Shown one piece after another: positions 33,577 to 40,706 of a DNA stretch of 41,317 bases; the first letter of the stretch is position 1, and each line of letters begins with the position of its first letter. The position numbers and the translations under genes are program-made. The stretch is from Knoellia flava TL1 (GTDB lineage: Bacteria > Actinomycetota > Actinomycetes > Actinomycetales > Dermatophilaceae), in contig NZ_AVPI01000032.1 in NCBI RefSeq assembly GCF_000768675.1, forward strand, positions 1 through 41,317. Direction: 5' to 3'. The notes below the pieces were generated by a model. That model had not been told where the DNA came from, searched no databases, and worked only from the letters and a program-made list of their open reading frames with translations.

Positions 33577-33693
33577 CACTTCTTGCCCCGATGCGACATC
33601 TCGGCCCCGCGCTTCGCCGCGACTTGTTGCCCCGATGCGTCATTCCGGGCTCGCCCCTCGCCGCGACTCATTGCCCGAACGCGCCAGGCGTGG
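33577..33693. repeat. Degenerate 44-bp repeats on the left of the AbiEi-like gene
   Basis: Two consecutive 44-base units (33577-33620 and 33621-33664) match at 35 of 44 positions. Each begins [CG]ACTT[CG]TTGCCCCGATGCG. A third truncated unit (33665-33693) reads GACTCATTGCCC then GAACGCGCCAGGCG, and closely matches the reverse complement of the 33-bp array at 34.9-35.3 kb. The remaining bases between MoxR and the AbiEi-like gene show no gene. Confidence 0.65.
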
Positions 33694-33700
33694 TGGCCCG

Positions 33701-34750
33701 TCACCACATCCTCTGGGCGAGTTCTTTCGTGAGCATGCGACGCCATGTGGCCAGGTGCGCCTCCACCGCACAGTCCCCGAGGCTGCCGCCGCAACACGAG
33801 CAGAGGAGCTCGGCGTCGATCGTGGGACTGCACTGCGCGGCTGCCATGAACCGGGCATGGATGTCGGAACCGTCGACAGCCTCATGCGGAGTCCAGCGCA
33901 CGACCTCGAAACCCACGTCCGTGAGACCGGCCTGCCTCTGCTCCTCGGCCATGAGCCGCCGACGGACGGACTCCTCGGAGGTGCCGTCGAGGAGGTACTT
34001 GCCCAGTCCATCGGCCTCACCTGCGACGCCGTGGTCGGGCCAGAGGACGTCGGGTCTCGCGACGAACCTGCCCGCCCGGTCGAGGACGACCACTTGGGGA
34101 ACACCGACGGGCAGTCCCCACCGATGAGCGGCCCACGCCGAGGCCGACTCGAGCCAGTTCTCGCGCCGACCGTCCGCAAGGAACAGCACGGCGTTCGCGT
34201 TCGTCACCTTGGGCCATCGGCGCTGATGGCATCGCATCGCCCACAGGTCGGCGTGCGTCACCATGCCCGACCGCAGTGCCCCGTCGGCGATTGCGAGGGC
34301 ATCCCGCGGGTGCAGCTCCCTGGCGCAGTCAATGACGGTGCGCGCCGCGATGAAGCGCGGCGCGCCGTTCTGGATGACGATGTGCTCGTAGGGCGTGGCG
34401 CCGCGGTGGAGCCTGCGCCACGTGTCGCCGCGACTGGTGCGGACGTCGTCGAGGACGGTCATCGTCACGTGGTCCGGCGGATGCGTGGGATGAGGCAGCC
34501 CCAACAGTGCGGCAGCGCTGGCGTGGCTGACGATCGCGTCCTTGGTCAGCCGTACGGCCGCCTCAGCCATTGCCCGGTGGGCCTCCCAAGAGGTGAGGAG
34601 GGACCATGCGGGCTGCACGGCATACAGGTTCTTCGAGACGAGGCCGAGCTCGCCCGAGAGGACCGCACGGTTCATGGTGCGGAGCGAGAGGCCCGCCGCG
34701 ACGACATCCGGGCGCACGAAGGGCTGAGGAAGGACCGCGAATCTGCTCAT
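33701..34750 (-). CDS. AbiEi-antitoxin-like / DUF559-like protein
   Basis: 349 aa from ATG 34750. The N-terminus (about 1-120; MSRFAVLPQPFVRPDVVAAG, HASAAALLGLP) resembles the winged-helix AbiEi antitoxin domain. The C-terminus (about 215-310) resembles the DUF559/Vsr-like PD-(D/E)xK fold: WLESASAWAAHRWGLP, VARPDVLWPDHGVAGEADGLGKY, and the closing GFEVVRWT. No AbiEii nucleotidyltransferase toxin is adjacent, so it is an orphan; such solitary proteins are common in actinobacteria and of unknown role. It is bordered by related repeats in opposite orientation. The frame stays open upstream through the 33-bp array, but I set the start at MSRF because the conserved domain begins there. Confidence 0.75.
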   Translation of the reverse strand: MSRFAVLPQPFVRPDVVAAGLSLRTMNRAVLSGELGLVSKNLYAVQPAWSLLTSWEAHRAMAEAAVRLTKDAIVSHASAAALLGLPHPTHPPDHVTMTVLDDVRTSRGDTWRRLHRGATPYEHIVIQNGAPRFIAARTVIDCARELHPRDALAIADGALRSGMVTHADLWAMRCHQRRWPKVTNANAVLFLADGRRENWLESASAWAAHRWGLPVGVPQVVVLDRAGRFVARPDVLWPDHGVAGEADGLGKYLLDGTSEESVRRRLMAEEQRQAGLTDVGFEVVRWTPHEAVDGSDIHARFMAAAQCSPTIDAELLCSCCGGSLGDCAVEAHLATWRRMLTKELAQRMW

Positions 34751-34859
34751 CACGTCATGCTGTGGCCGACGGGCGCGCGGACAAGGGTGCCTCCTGTCCG
34801 CCTGTGGATGACCGGAAGCGGCTCGTGCGTCTGTGGAGGACGACTCCGGTGGCGCAATC

Positions 34860-35302
34860 GGGCAAGAAGTCACAGACGCGCGTGGCGCGTTGGGGCAAGA
34901 AGTCACAGACGCGCGTGGCGCGTTGGGGCAAGAAGTCGCAGACGCGCGTGGCGCGTTGGGGCAAGAAGTCGCAGACGCGCGTGGCGCGTTGGGGCAAGAA
35001 GTCGCAGACGCGCGTGGCGCGTTGGGGCAAGAAGTCGCAGACGCGCGTGGCGCGTTGGGGCAAGAAGTCGCAGACGCGCGTGGCGCGTTGGGGCAAGAAG
35101 TCGCAGACGCGCGTGGCGCGTTGGGGCAAGAAGTCGCAGACGCGCGTGGCGCGTTGGGGCAAGAAGTCGCAGACGCGCGTGGCGCGTTGGGGCAAGAAGT
35201 CGCAGACGCGCGTGGCGCGTTGGGGCAAGAAGTCGCAGACGCGCGTGGCGCGTTGGGGCAAGAAGTCGCAGACGCGCGTGGCGCGTTGGGGCAAGAAGTC
35301 GC
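34860..35302. repeat. 33-bp tandem array, 13 full copies plus a partial one
   Basis: Unit: GGGCAAGAAGTCGCAGACG followed by CGCGTGGCGCGTTG. Thirteen complete units run 34860-35288, and a fourteenth stops after 14 bases. The first two copies have A for G (GTCACAG), and the other eleven are identical, indicating recent expansion. A degenerate half unit precedes it (around 34847-34859). There are no spacers, so it is not CRISPR. Thirty-three is a multiple of three and the unit lacks stops, so several frames read open through it; I treat these as artefacts. It lies 110 bases upstream of the AbiEi-like start and past the M6 protease terminator. The rest of 34751-35399 shows no gene. Confidence 0.95.
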
Positions 35303-35320
35303 GGGGGCGGGGGGACGGCG

Positions 35321-35357
35321 GCGGGCCCGCACCCTCGGAACGAGGATGCGGGCCCGC
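35321..35357 (-). terminator. Terminator of the M6 protease gene
   Basis: Perfect arms GCGGGCCCGCA (35321-35331) and TGCGGGCCCGC (35347-35357), with an inner CCTCG-GAA-CGAGG extension. It lies 43 bases past the stop, on the minus strand, between the gene and the 33-bp array. Confidence 0.85.
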
Positions 35358-35399
35358 TGTGGCATCTGCTGCGTGCCTGAGGCGTGCAGCAGGTGCGGA

Positions 35400-38270
35400 C
35401 TACTCCGCGCTGGGCGGGGTGATCTTCAGCTGGGCCGACATGTTGCCCTGCGTCGTCGTGACGACGGAGACGCCGGTGCCGTAACCCACACCGTCGTCGG
35501 CGGGGTTGCCCGTGCCGAGCGGGGTGATGGCCCCCACATCGGCGCCGTAGTACTGCTTCAGCGGGTTGCCGTCCGCGTCGACGACACGCGTGCTGTACGG
35601 GGCGTTGCCGACCGAGGGCACCACCGTGGACGCGTCGGCATCTCGGTAGAAGATGGAGAGCTTGCCGTCGGCACCCTTGCGGATCTCGAACCCGGGGTAC
35701 CAGCCCTTGTCGTCGGTGAAGGACTTGACCGCGGCCTGCTTGCCGAAGGTGTTGCACACCTCACCGGTGAAGTCGGCCTTCGTCGTGCACTCGTTGAACG
35801 GGTAGGTCCCGAACAGGTTGAACGCGGCGTTGGACGACTGCGGACGCGACGGCAGGTTCTTCAGCGTCGACGTGTCGTTGAGAGCGTTCGCACCACTGCG
35901 GCGCAGCGGGTCGAAGTGGCTGTCGACGATGAGGAGACCACCCTTGGCGCCCTCGCTCGGGAGGGTCGTCAGGTTGTTGAGCACGTGGTTGGCGTTGCCG
36001 TACGACGTGTCGCGGTACCAGACGAGCGCACCCGGGGCGTTGTACTTGATCTTCTCGACCTTCCACGCGCCCTCGCCACCGAGCTTCTGGTAGGTGGTGT
36101 CGTAGGCGTACTGGAGGCCCTTGTCGAACCCGTCGAGGTTGCGCCATTCGACGAGGTAGTACTGGGCGTAGTCGTGCTTGCCCGGGTCGAGAACCCAGCC
36201 GGCGCCGGAGCTGTCGGTCCAGGTGCCGACCGTGGCGGTCCAGCCGTTGTTGGCCTCGGCGTCGTCGCTCCAGACGGTCGTGCTGCCGTTGGTGAGGGCG
36301 AGGTCGTCGAGGAACCAGCCCTTGTCCTCGAACGCGGCGTCGGTCGCGTAGAGGAAGCGGACCTTGACGGTCTTGCCGGCGAACGGGGTGAGGTTGGCGT
36401 AGTAGTGCTGCCAGCCCTCGATGGTGCCCGTGACGCCGTACTTCTTGTTGCCGAAGTCCTTCATCCGCCCGTTGGGGTCGGAGTAGCCGTCAGGAGTGGT
36501 GACCTCCTTGCCGGCGGCGTCGTAGAGCTTCTGCTCGGTCCACGTGGTGCCACCGTCGGTGGACACCTCGAAGAAGCCGTAGTCCCAGTCCTCCTCGATG
36601 GAGCCGGTGTTCCAGGACCAGAACCGGGCGTCGCTCGCACCCGCCGGGACGGCGACGTCACGGGTCAGGGTGTTCTTGGCCCACGACTGGTCGGCGCTGG
36701 AGAACCACATCGACGCGCCGCTGTGCGGCTCCGCGAGGGAGACCGTCTTGGGCGGCAGGTTGATCTTGACGCCGTCGGCCGAGCCCTTGGGGGTGCGGCT
36801 CGTCTGGCCGACCTTGATCTGCTGTGCGGCGTCACCGGGGTTGACGACCTTGGGGTCGGCCCAGCCGAGGACCCACTTGTCCCAGATGCCCATGTGGGTC
36901 GGCATCGACTGGAAGATCGGGCCCGAGTGCGAACCGGAGCTCATGAGGTCCCAGAAGTCGACGTCGGAGTCGCCGCCGCTGGCGGTGTCGTAGAGGTCCG
37001 GGAGACCGAGGTCGTGGCCGTACTCGTGCGCGAAGACGCCGACGCCGGAGTCCTCGGGCTGGACGATGTAGTTCGACAGCCGCAGGTCGGTGCCGGGCAC
37101 CGGGGCGCCACCGGCGACCGCGGAGGAGTGCGCCCAGATGGCGTAGGGCCCCTCGGCGCCGCCGCCACCGGACTTGTCCTCACCGGCGTGGACGAGGACG
37201 ACGTGGTCGATGATGCCGTCGGGCTCGAGGACGTTGCCGTCACCGTCGCGGTCGCCCTGGTCCTCGATGTCGTAGTCGGCCCACGGGAAGCTCGGCTGCG
37301 CCTTGGCGAGCGCCGCCACCGCGTCGATGGGCAGCTGGCCCGGGCCGAGCGGGTTGTCGGGGTGGCCCTGCATGTCCTGGATCGCGCCGTACTCCCACTC
37401 ACCGGTCTCCGGGTTCTTGTGGCAGGTGGTCGCGCCGTAGTAGGCCTCGGAGTGGGGGACGGTGATCCACGGGGTCGCGGCACCGCTCACGGTGTAGGCA
37501 CCCTTGGACATCTCCTCGTACATGTTCTTCATCGTGTAGCCGGAGATGTCGATGCCCGGCTTGCCGTCGGGCCCGGTGAGGTCGGGGCGGACCCGCTCAG
37601 TGATGCCCGTCTGGGTGTAGAGCATCTTGTTGAAGTGCTCGGACGAGAAGTCCGAGACCCACATCGAGTTGTTGTCCTTGAGCTCGCTCTCGGCGGGGTT
37701 CGGGATGTTGTTGTGCTTCGGGCCGTTCTGGATGTTGCCCGCCACACAGTTCTCCGCGCTGAAGCCGTCGGGGACCATAACGTCGGTGAAGTCGTCGTTC
37801 GCCTTGTCGTTGAACTCGACGAGGATCGTGAGGAGCTTGGCCTCCTGCGTCGACTTCGCCTGCTTGAAGCGCTTGGACTTGATCTCCTTCGGGCTCTTGC
37901 CCGTCCGGATCGACTCCGCCTCCAGCTTGGCGAGCTGCCGCGCGGCGCGCGGGTTGCCCTGGCTGTGCTTGCGGTCGACCTGCTTGGCCTTGGCCAACGC
38001 CTTCTGCTGCTGGTCGGCGGTGACCTTGGAGACGGTCTTCCCGTTGCGCTTGACGGCCTTGTCCGTCGAGCTGGTGGCCTCCATCCGCGGGGCGACGTAG
38101 TTGATGTAGCCCTCGGACGACGCGCTGTCTGCGCCGGCCGATGGCGAACCTGAGCTGGGCGCGGCGACGACGGAGCTCGACCCCATGGTCAAGCCGGTCG
38201 CGGCCAACGCCAGCGCGGGCACTGCGGCGAGGTAGCGCCGCCGTCCGCGCGGAGATGTGCGAGCAGTCAT
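35400..38270 (-). CDS. Secreted M6-family metalloprotease (immune inhibitor A-like)
   Basis: 956 aa from ATG 38270, preceded by GAGGAGAG. Signal peptide with a twin-basic start (MTARTSPRGRRRYLAAVPAL..., cleavage about 37). A propeptide region (to about 130) is Lys-rich and helical. The catalytic zinc site is HEYGHDLGLPD at about 413-423, matching HExxHxxGxxD. Ca-binding-like DRDGDGN and a mucin/MAM-like β-sandwich region (GWFLDDLALTNG) follow. InhA-like proteases degrade host or competitor proteins; here the target is unknown, and processing of the neighbouring giant surface proteins is only a speculation. It lies between the FHA/kinase genes and the array, with its own terminator. Confidence 0.93.
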   Translation of the reverse strand: MTARTSPRGRRRYLAAVPALALAATGLTMGSSSVVAAPSSGSPSAGADSASSEGYINYVAPRMEATSSTDKAVKRNGKTVSKVTADQQQKALAKAKQVDRKHSQGNPRAARQLAKLEAESIRTGKSPKEIKSKRFKQAKSTQEAKLLTILVEFNDKANDDFTDVMVPDGFSAENCVAGNIQNGPKHNNIPNPAESELKDNNSMWVSDFSSEHFNKMLYTQTGITERVRPDLTGPDGKPGIDISGYTMKNMYEEMSKGAYTVSGAATPWITVPHSEAYYGATTCHKNPETGEWEYGAIQDMQGHPDNPLGPGQLPIDAVAALAKAQPSFPWADYDIEDQGDRDGDGNVLEPDGIIDHVVLVHAGEDKSGGGGAEGPYAIWAHSSAVAGGAPVPGTDLRLSNYIVQPEDSGVGVFAHEYGHDLGLPDLYDTASGGDSDVDFWDLMSSGSHSGPIFQSMPTHMGIWDKWVLGWADPKVVNPGDAAQQIKVGQTSRTPKGSADGVKINLPPKTVSLAEPHSGASMWFSSADQSWAKNTLTRDVAVPAGASDARFWSWNTGSIEEDWDYGFFEVSTDGGTTWTEQKLYDAAGKEVTTPDGYSDPNGRMKDFGNKKYGVTGTIEGWQHYYANLTPFAGKTVKVRFLYATDAAFEDKGWFLDDLALTNGSTTVWSDDAEANNGWTATVGTWTDSSGAGWVLDPGKHDYAQYYLVEWRNLDGFDKGLQYAYDTTYQKLGGEGAWKVEKIKYNAPGALVWYRDTSYGNANHVLNNLTTLPSEGAKGGLLIVDSHFDPLRRSGANALNDTSTLKNLPSRPQSSNAAFNLFGTYPFNECTTKADFTGEVCNTFGKQAAVKSFTDDKGWYPGFEIRKGADGKLSIFYRDADASTVVPSVGNAPYSTRVVDADGNPLKQYYGADVGAITPLGTGNPADDGVGYGTGVSVVTTTQGNMSAQLKITPPSAE

Positions 38271-38518
38271 GTCTCTCCTCCAGGAACCGGGCAGGGGGCC
38301 CGGGCGTGCGTGCGTCTTTGCACGAACTTCTGTGCATCCTGCCGCGAGGCACCGACAGAGGGGAAGAACTTTGCGCCGAGTGGTCACGACGGGTCCCCGG
38401 GATGGCCCGGAAGAGACCCCCGTATGCCGTCCGCGCAGGTCAGGGCGTCCCGACGCGACCCACTCCCCCGCGCCTACGGCCCCACTCGTCCTGCGCTCGC
38501 TGGCTCCGGCGATCGTCG
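38271..38518. promoter_or_regulatory. Intergenic region upstream of the M6 protease
   Basis: No gene is visible on either strand. It contains an inverted repeat TGCAC-N8-GTGCA (38319-38323/38332-38336), about 50 bases before the protease start, and one GTATGCCGTCCGC word at 38422. It should carry the protease promoter; I see no convincing sigma-factor boxes. Confidence 0.35.
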
Positions 38519-39211
38519 TCAGTCGAGCAGGGCCAGGTCCGCCTCGGTCACCATGCGGGTCGAGAGCGCGTGCTCGACGAGCCGAGCCTTGCGGTTGCTC
38601 GCGAGCTTGCCGGGACCGCCGTGCAGCCCCCGCGTGCCGGCGTCGGCGAGCTTCTGGCAGACGTTGTCGAGCTTGCGGTTGAACTTCGTCGTCGTCCAAC
38701 CCAGCCGCTCCGCCGCCTGGGCGGAGGACGGGATCTGGCCCTGGCCGGCATACGAGGTCCGCAGGAAGCTCTCGCACAGCGCGACGACGAGGAGCTTCTG
38801 GTCGGGGGTCATCGAGACCCGGCCGACGGTCGTCTCGCCGGGCGAGTCCTCGGGCTCGGGCTCGGGGTCGTTCTCGATCGTCGTGAAGGTCGCGTCGTCG
38901 ACGGTGATGTCGAAGTCGTAGGTCGTGGGGCCCGCGGTGAACCACACCGTGAAGGCCTCGAGCGCGAGCGGGATCCGGGCACCCGGGTTGAGCCAGGCCT
39001 GGAAGAGGCCCTTGCGGTCGCCGACCGTGGCGGTGAGGGTCGAGCCGACGTTGGTGAGCCACCAGAGGTCGTGCTCGCGGTGGACCTGGAGGAAGACGCG
39101 GTGGAGGTAGGGGTTGTCGTCGATCTCGACGTCGGCGACGCGGCCGATCGTCAGCGGCGCGCCCTCCGGCGCGACGAACTCCTCACCGCAGAACTCCACG
39201 GTCACTGCCAT
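38519..39211 (-). CDS. FHA-domain protein with C-terminal winged-helix region
   Basis: 230 aa from ATG 39211, which has a strong AAGGAGGGTGA site overlapping the kinase stop. The N-terminal FHA fold (about 1-110) keeps the first motif (LTIGRVADVEI) but has LHRVF in place of SRxH and lacks the NG of STNGT, so phosphothreonine binding may be altered. An acidic linker (NDPEPEPEDSPGETTVGRVSM) contains a candidate phosphoacceptor, T128. The C-terminus (about 133-230; IPSSAQAAERLGWTTTKFNRKLDNVCQKL) looks like a winged-helix DNA- or protein-binding domain. It lies four bases after the kinase gene. A kinase-controlled regulator is the likely role. Its DNA target is unknown. Confidence 0.85.
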   Translation of the reverse strand: MAVTVEFCGEEFVAPEGAPLTIGRVADVEIDDNPYLHRVFLQVHREHDLWWLTNVGSTLTATVGDRKGLFQAWLNPGARIPLALEAFTVWFTAGPTTYDFDITVDDATFTTIENDPEPEPEDSPGETTVGRVSMTPDQKLLVVALCESFLRTSYAGQGQIPSSAQAAERLGWTTTKFNRKLDNVCQKLADAGTRGLHGGPGKLASNRKARLVEHALSTRMVTEADLALLD

Positions 39212-39215
39212 CGGG

Positions 39216-40706
39216 TCACCCTCCTTGGACGCACTTGATCGCCGAGTATGCCGATGTCGGGCCGGCCGCGCGGGCCACCGCCACCTGCGCACAGACGGAC
39301 TGGCCGGGCTTGGCCGTGACGCGGTGCGGCATCGCCTTGACCGTGGTCACCGTGGCGTCGGCCACCTGGGCCTCGCTGGGGGCGATGCGCATGCGGTAGT
39401 AGTCGCCCTTGCGGACGCCGGCGTACTGCCACGAGAAGACCGCGCCGCCGGCGATGCCCTGCCCGTCGATCGCCGGCTGCTCGGGGATGTCGACGACGGC
39501 ACCCCCACCTCCCTGGGTGACCGACGCCGTCGGGGCGTCGGTCGAGGCCTCGGTCGGCTCGTCGCCCCCGCGGAAGCCGATCGCCCAGACGAGGGCGCCG
39601 ACGAGGGCGACGAGCACGACCCCGACACCGGCGAGCAGGGCACCGCCGCTGATCGTCGTGGGCTGCGATCCGGCGTCGGCCTCCTCGTGGGCGGGACGGC
39701 TCGTCGAGGTCGTGGTCGGCGTGTAGGTCTGGGCCGAGGTGACCTTGGGCGCGCGGACGCTCGTGCGGTCGGGGTCGGTGTGCTCGGGCGCCGGCTGGCC
39801 GGTGCTGTCGGCGACCGTCGTGTGTCCCGACTCGTCGAGGACGACGATCGGAGTGCGGGCGAACCGCTGCTCCTGCTCGATGGCCTGGAGGCCACGGGCG
39901 AAGTCGATCGCCGTCTGGGGACGGGCGTCGGGCTTCTTGGCCATGGCGTGGCCGAGGAGCCGCTCGAGGCTCAGGGGGACGTCGGCGCGGCCGGTCTGCG
40001 GCACGGGGGTCGCGCGGATGCGGGGCATGAGCGCGTATGCCGAGTTGTCGCCTCCCGGTTGCTCGAACGGCGAGCGCCCCACGAGGAGGTGCCAGAGGGT
40101 CGCCGCGAGCGAGTAGACGTCGCTGCGGGCGTCGCCGTTGCTCTGGCCGTAGAGCACCTCGGGCGGGGACCACGGCACCGAGACGCCCACGTCCTCGTCG
40201 TGCTCGTCCTGCCCGACGGCGCGGCCGGCGATGCCGAAGTCGGTGAGCCCGGGGGCGCCGTACTGGCTGACGAGGACGTTGGCCGGCTTGATGTCACGGT
40301 GGACGATGCCGGCCCGGTGCGCGGTCTCGACGGCGCTGGCGAGCTGGATACCTGTGCGCAGCACCTCCTCGACGGTGAGCCGCTCCCGCTTGGCCCGGGT
40401 CGCGAGGTTGGGCGGCGGGTAGTACTTCATGACGAGGTAGGCGCCACCGTCGGCCAGCTGCTCGCTGCGGAAGACCTGGACGATGTAGGGGTGGTCCGCG
40501 AGCTGGGCCATGGTGTTGGCCTCCTCGACGAACTGCCGACGGATGGCCGGGGTCAGGCCGTCGCGCTTGAGGACCTTGACGGCGACGGGCATCCGCGGCA
40601 TCTGCTGTTCGTAGAGGAAGACGTCGGCATAGCCGCCCGAGCCGAGGGGCTGGCGGTAGACGAGGCCGGGGATCTCGGGCGCGGAGCCCGGGGCAGCTCG
40701 GGTCAC
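39216..40706 (-). CDS. Transmembrane Ser/Thr protein kinase (PknB-like)
   Basis: 496 aa. Hanks-type kinase domain (about 14-275): GSGGYADV loop, K44 in VAVKVL, HRDIKPAN (136-143), DFG (156-158), and SVPWSPPE in the activation segment where GTxxYxAPE is usual. A Thr/Pro-rich juxtamembrane stretch (about 290-350) contains HTTVADS and DRTSVRAP. One TM (about 356-377). The ~115-residue exported part (FSWQYAGVRKGDYYRMRIAP, SVCAQVAV) reads like a single FN3/Ig-type sandwich rather than PASTA repeats, so it probably does not sense muropeptides as PknB does. GTG start overlaps the stop of the upstream FHA gene (GTGA). No PP2C phosphatase is in the window. Confidence 0.95.
   Translation of the reverse strand: MTRAAPGSAPEIPGLVYRQPLGSGGYADVFLYEQQMPRMPVAVKVLKRDGLTPAIRRQFVEEANTMAQLADHPYIVQVFRSEQLADGGAYLVMKYYPPPNLATRAKRERLTVEEVLRTGIQLASAVETAHRAGIVHRDIKPANVLVSQYGAPGLTDFGIAGRAVGQDEHDEDVGVSVPWSPPEVLYGQSNGDARSDVYSLAATLWHLLVGRSPFEQPGGDNSAYALMPRIRATPVPQTGRADVPLSLERLLGHAMAKKPDARPQTAIDFARGLQAIEQEQRFARTPIVVLDESGHTTVADSTGQPAPEHTDPDRTSVRAPKVTSAQTYTPTTTSTSRPAHEEADAGSQPTTISGGALLAGVGVVLVALVGALVWAIGFRGGDEPTEASTDAPTASVTQGGGGAVVDIPEQPAIDGQGIAGGAVFSWQYAGVRKGDYYRMRIAPSEAQVADATVTTVKAMPHRVTAKPGQSVCAQVAVARAAGPTSAYSAIKCVQGG

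Larger units (their letters stand above)
429..40041. repeat. Dispersed octamer GTATGCCG, 28 copies
   Basis: Plus-strand starts of GTATGCC: 429, 3745, 4946, 8403, 12529, 13636, 14299, 17764, 19134, 20917, 26579, 33460, 38422, 39246, 40035. Plus-strand starts of the complement GGCATAC: 1041, 4148, 6937, 7036, 11339, 14279, 17468, 18988, 22728, 26102, 30569, 34619, 38747. In all 28 cases GTATGCC is followed by G; 16 continue with T, 13 with TC, and 5 read GTATGCCGTCCGC. Orientation is balanced (15 and 13). Most are inside genes. Counts were made by reading, so one could be missed. Confidence 0.85.

Noticed and set aside
33701-34750. Complete AbiE toxin-antitoxin system
   Set aside because: No AbiEii nucleotidyltransferase gene lies on either side; the C-terminus looks like a DUF559-type fold instead.
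34860-35302. CRISPR array
   Set aside because: Units of 33 bases follow each other without spacers, and no cas gene is present.
35400-39062. 1220-aa version of the M6 protease
   Set aside because: The extension crosses the FHA gene and intergenic region; the signal peptide and ribosome-binding site place the start at 38270.
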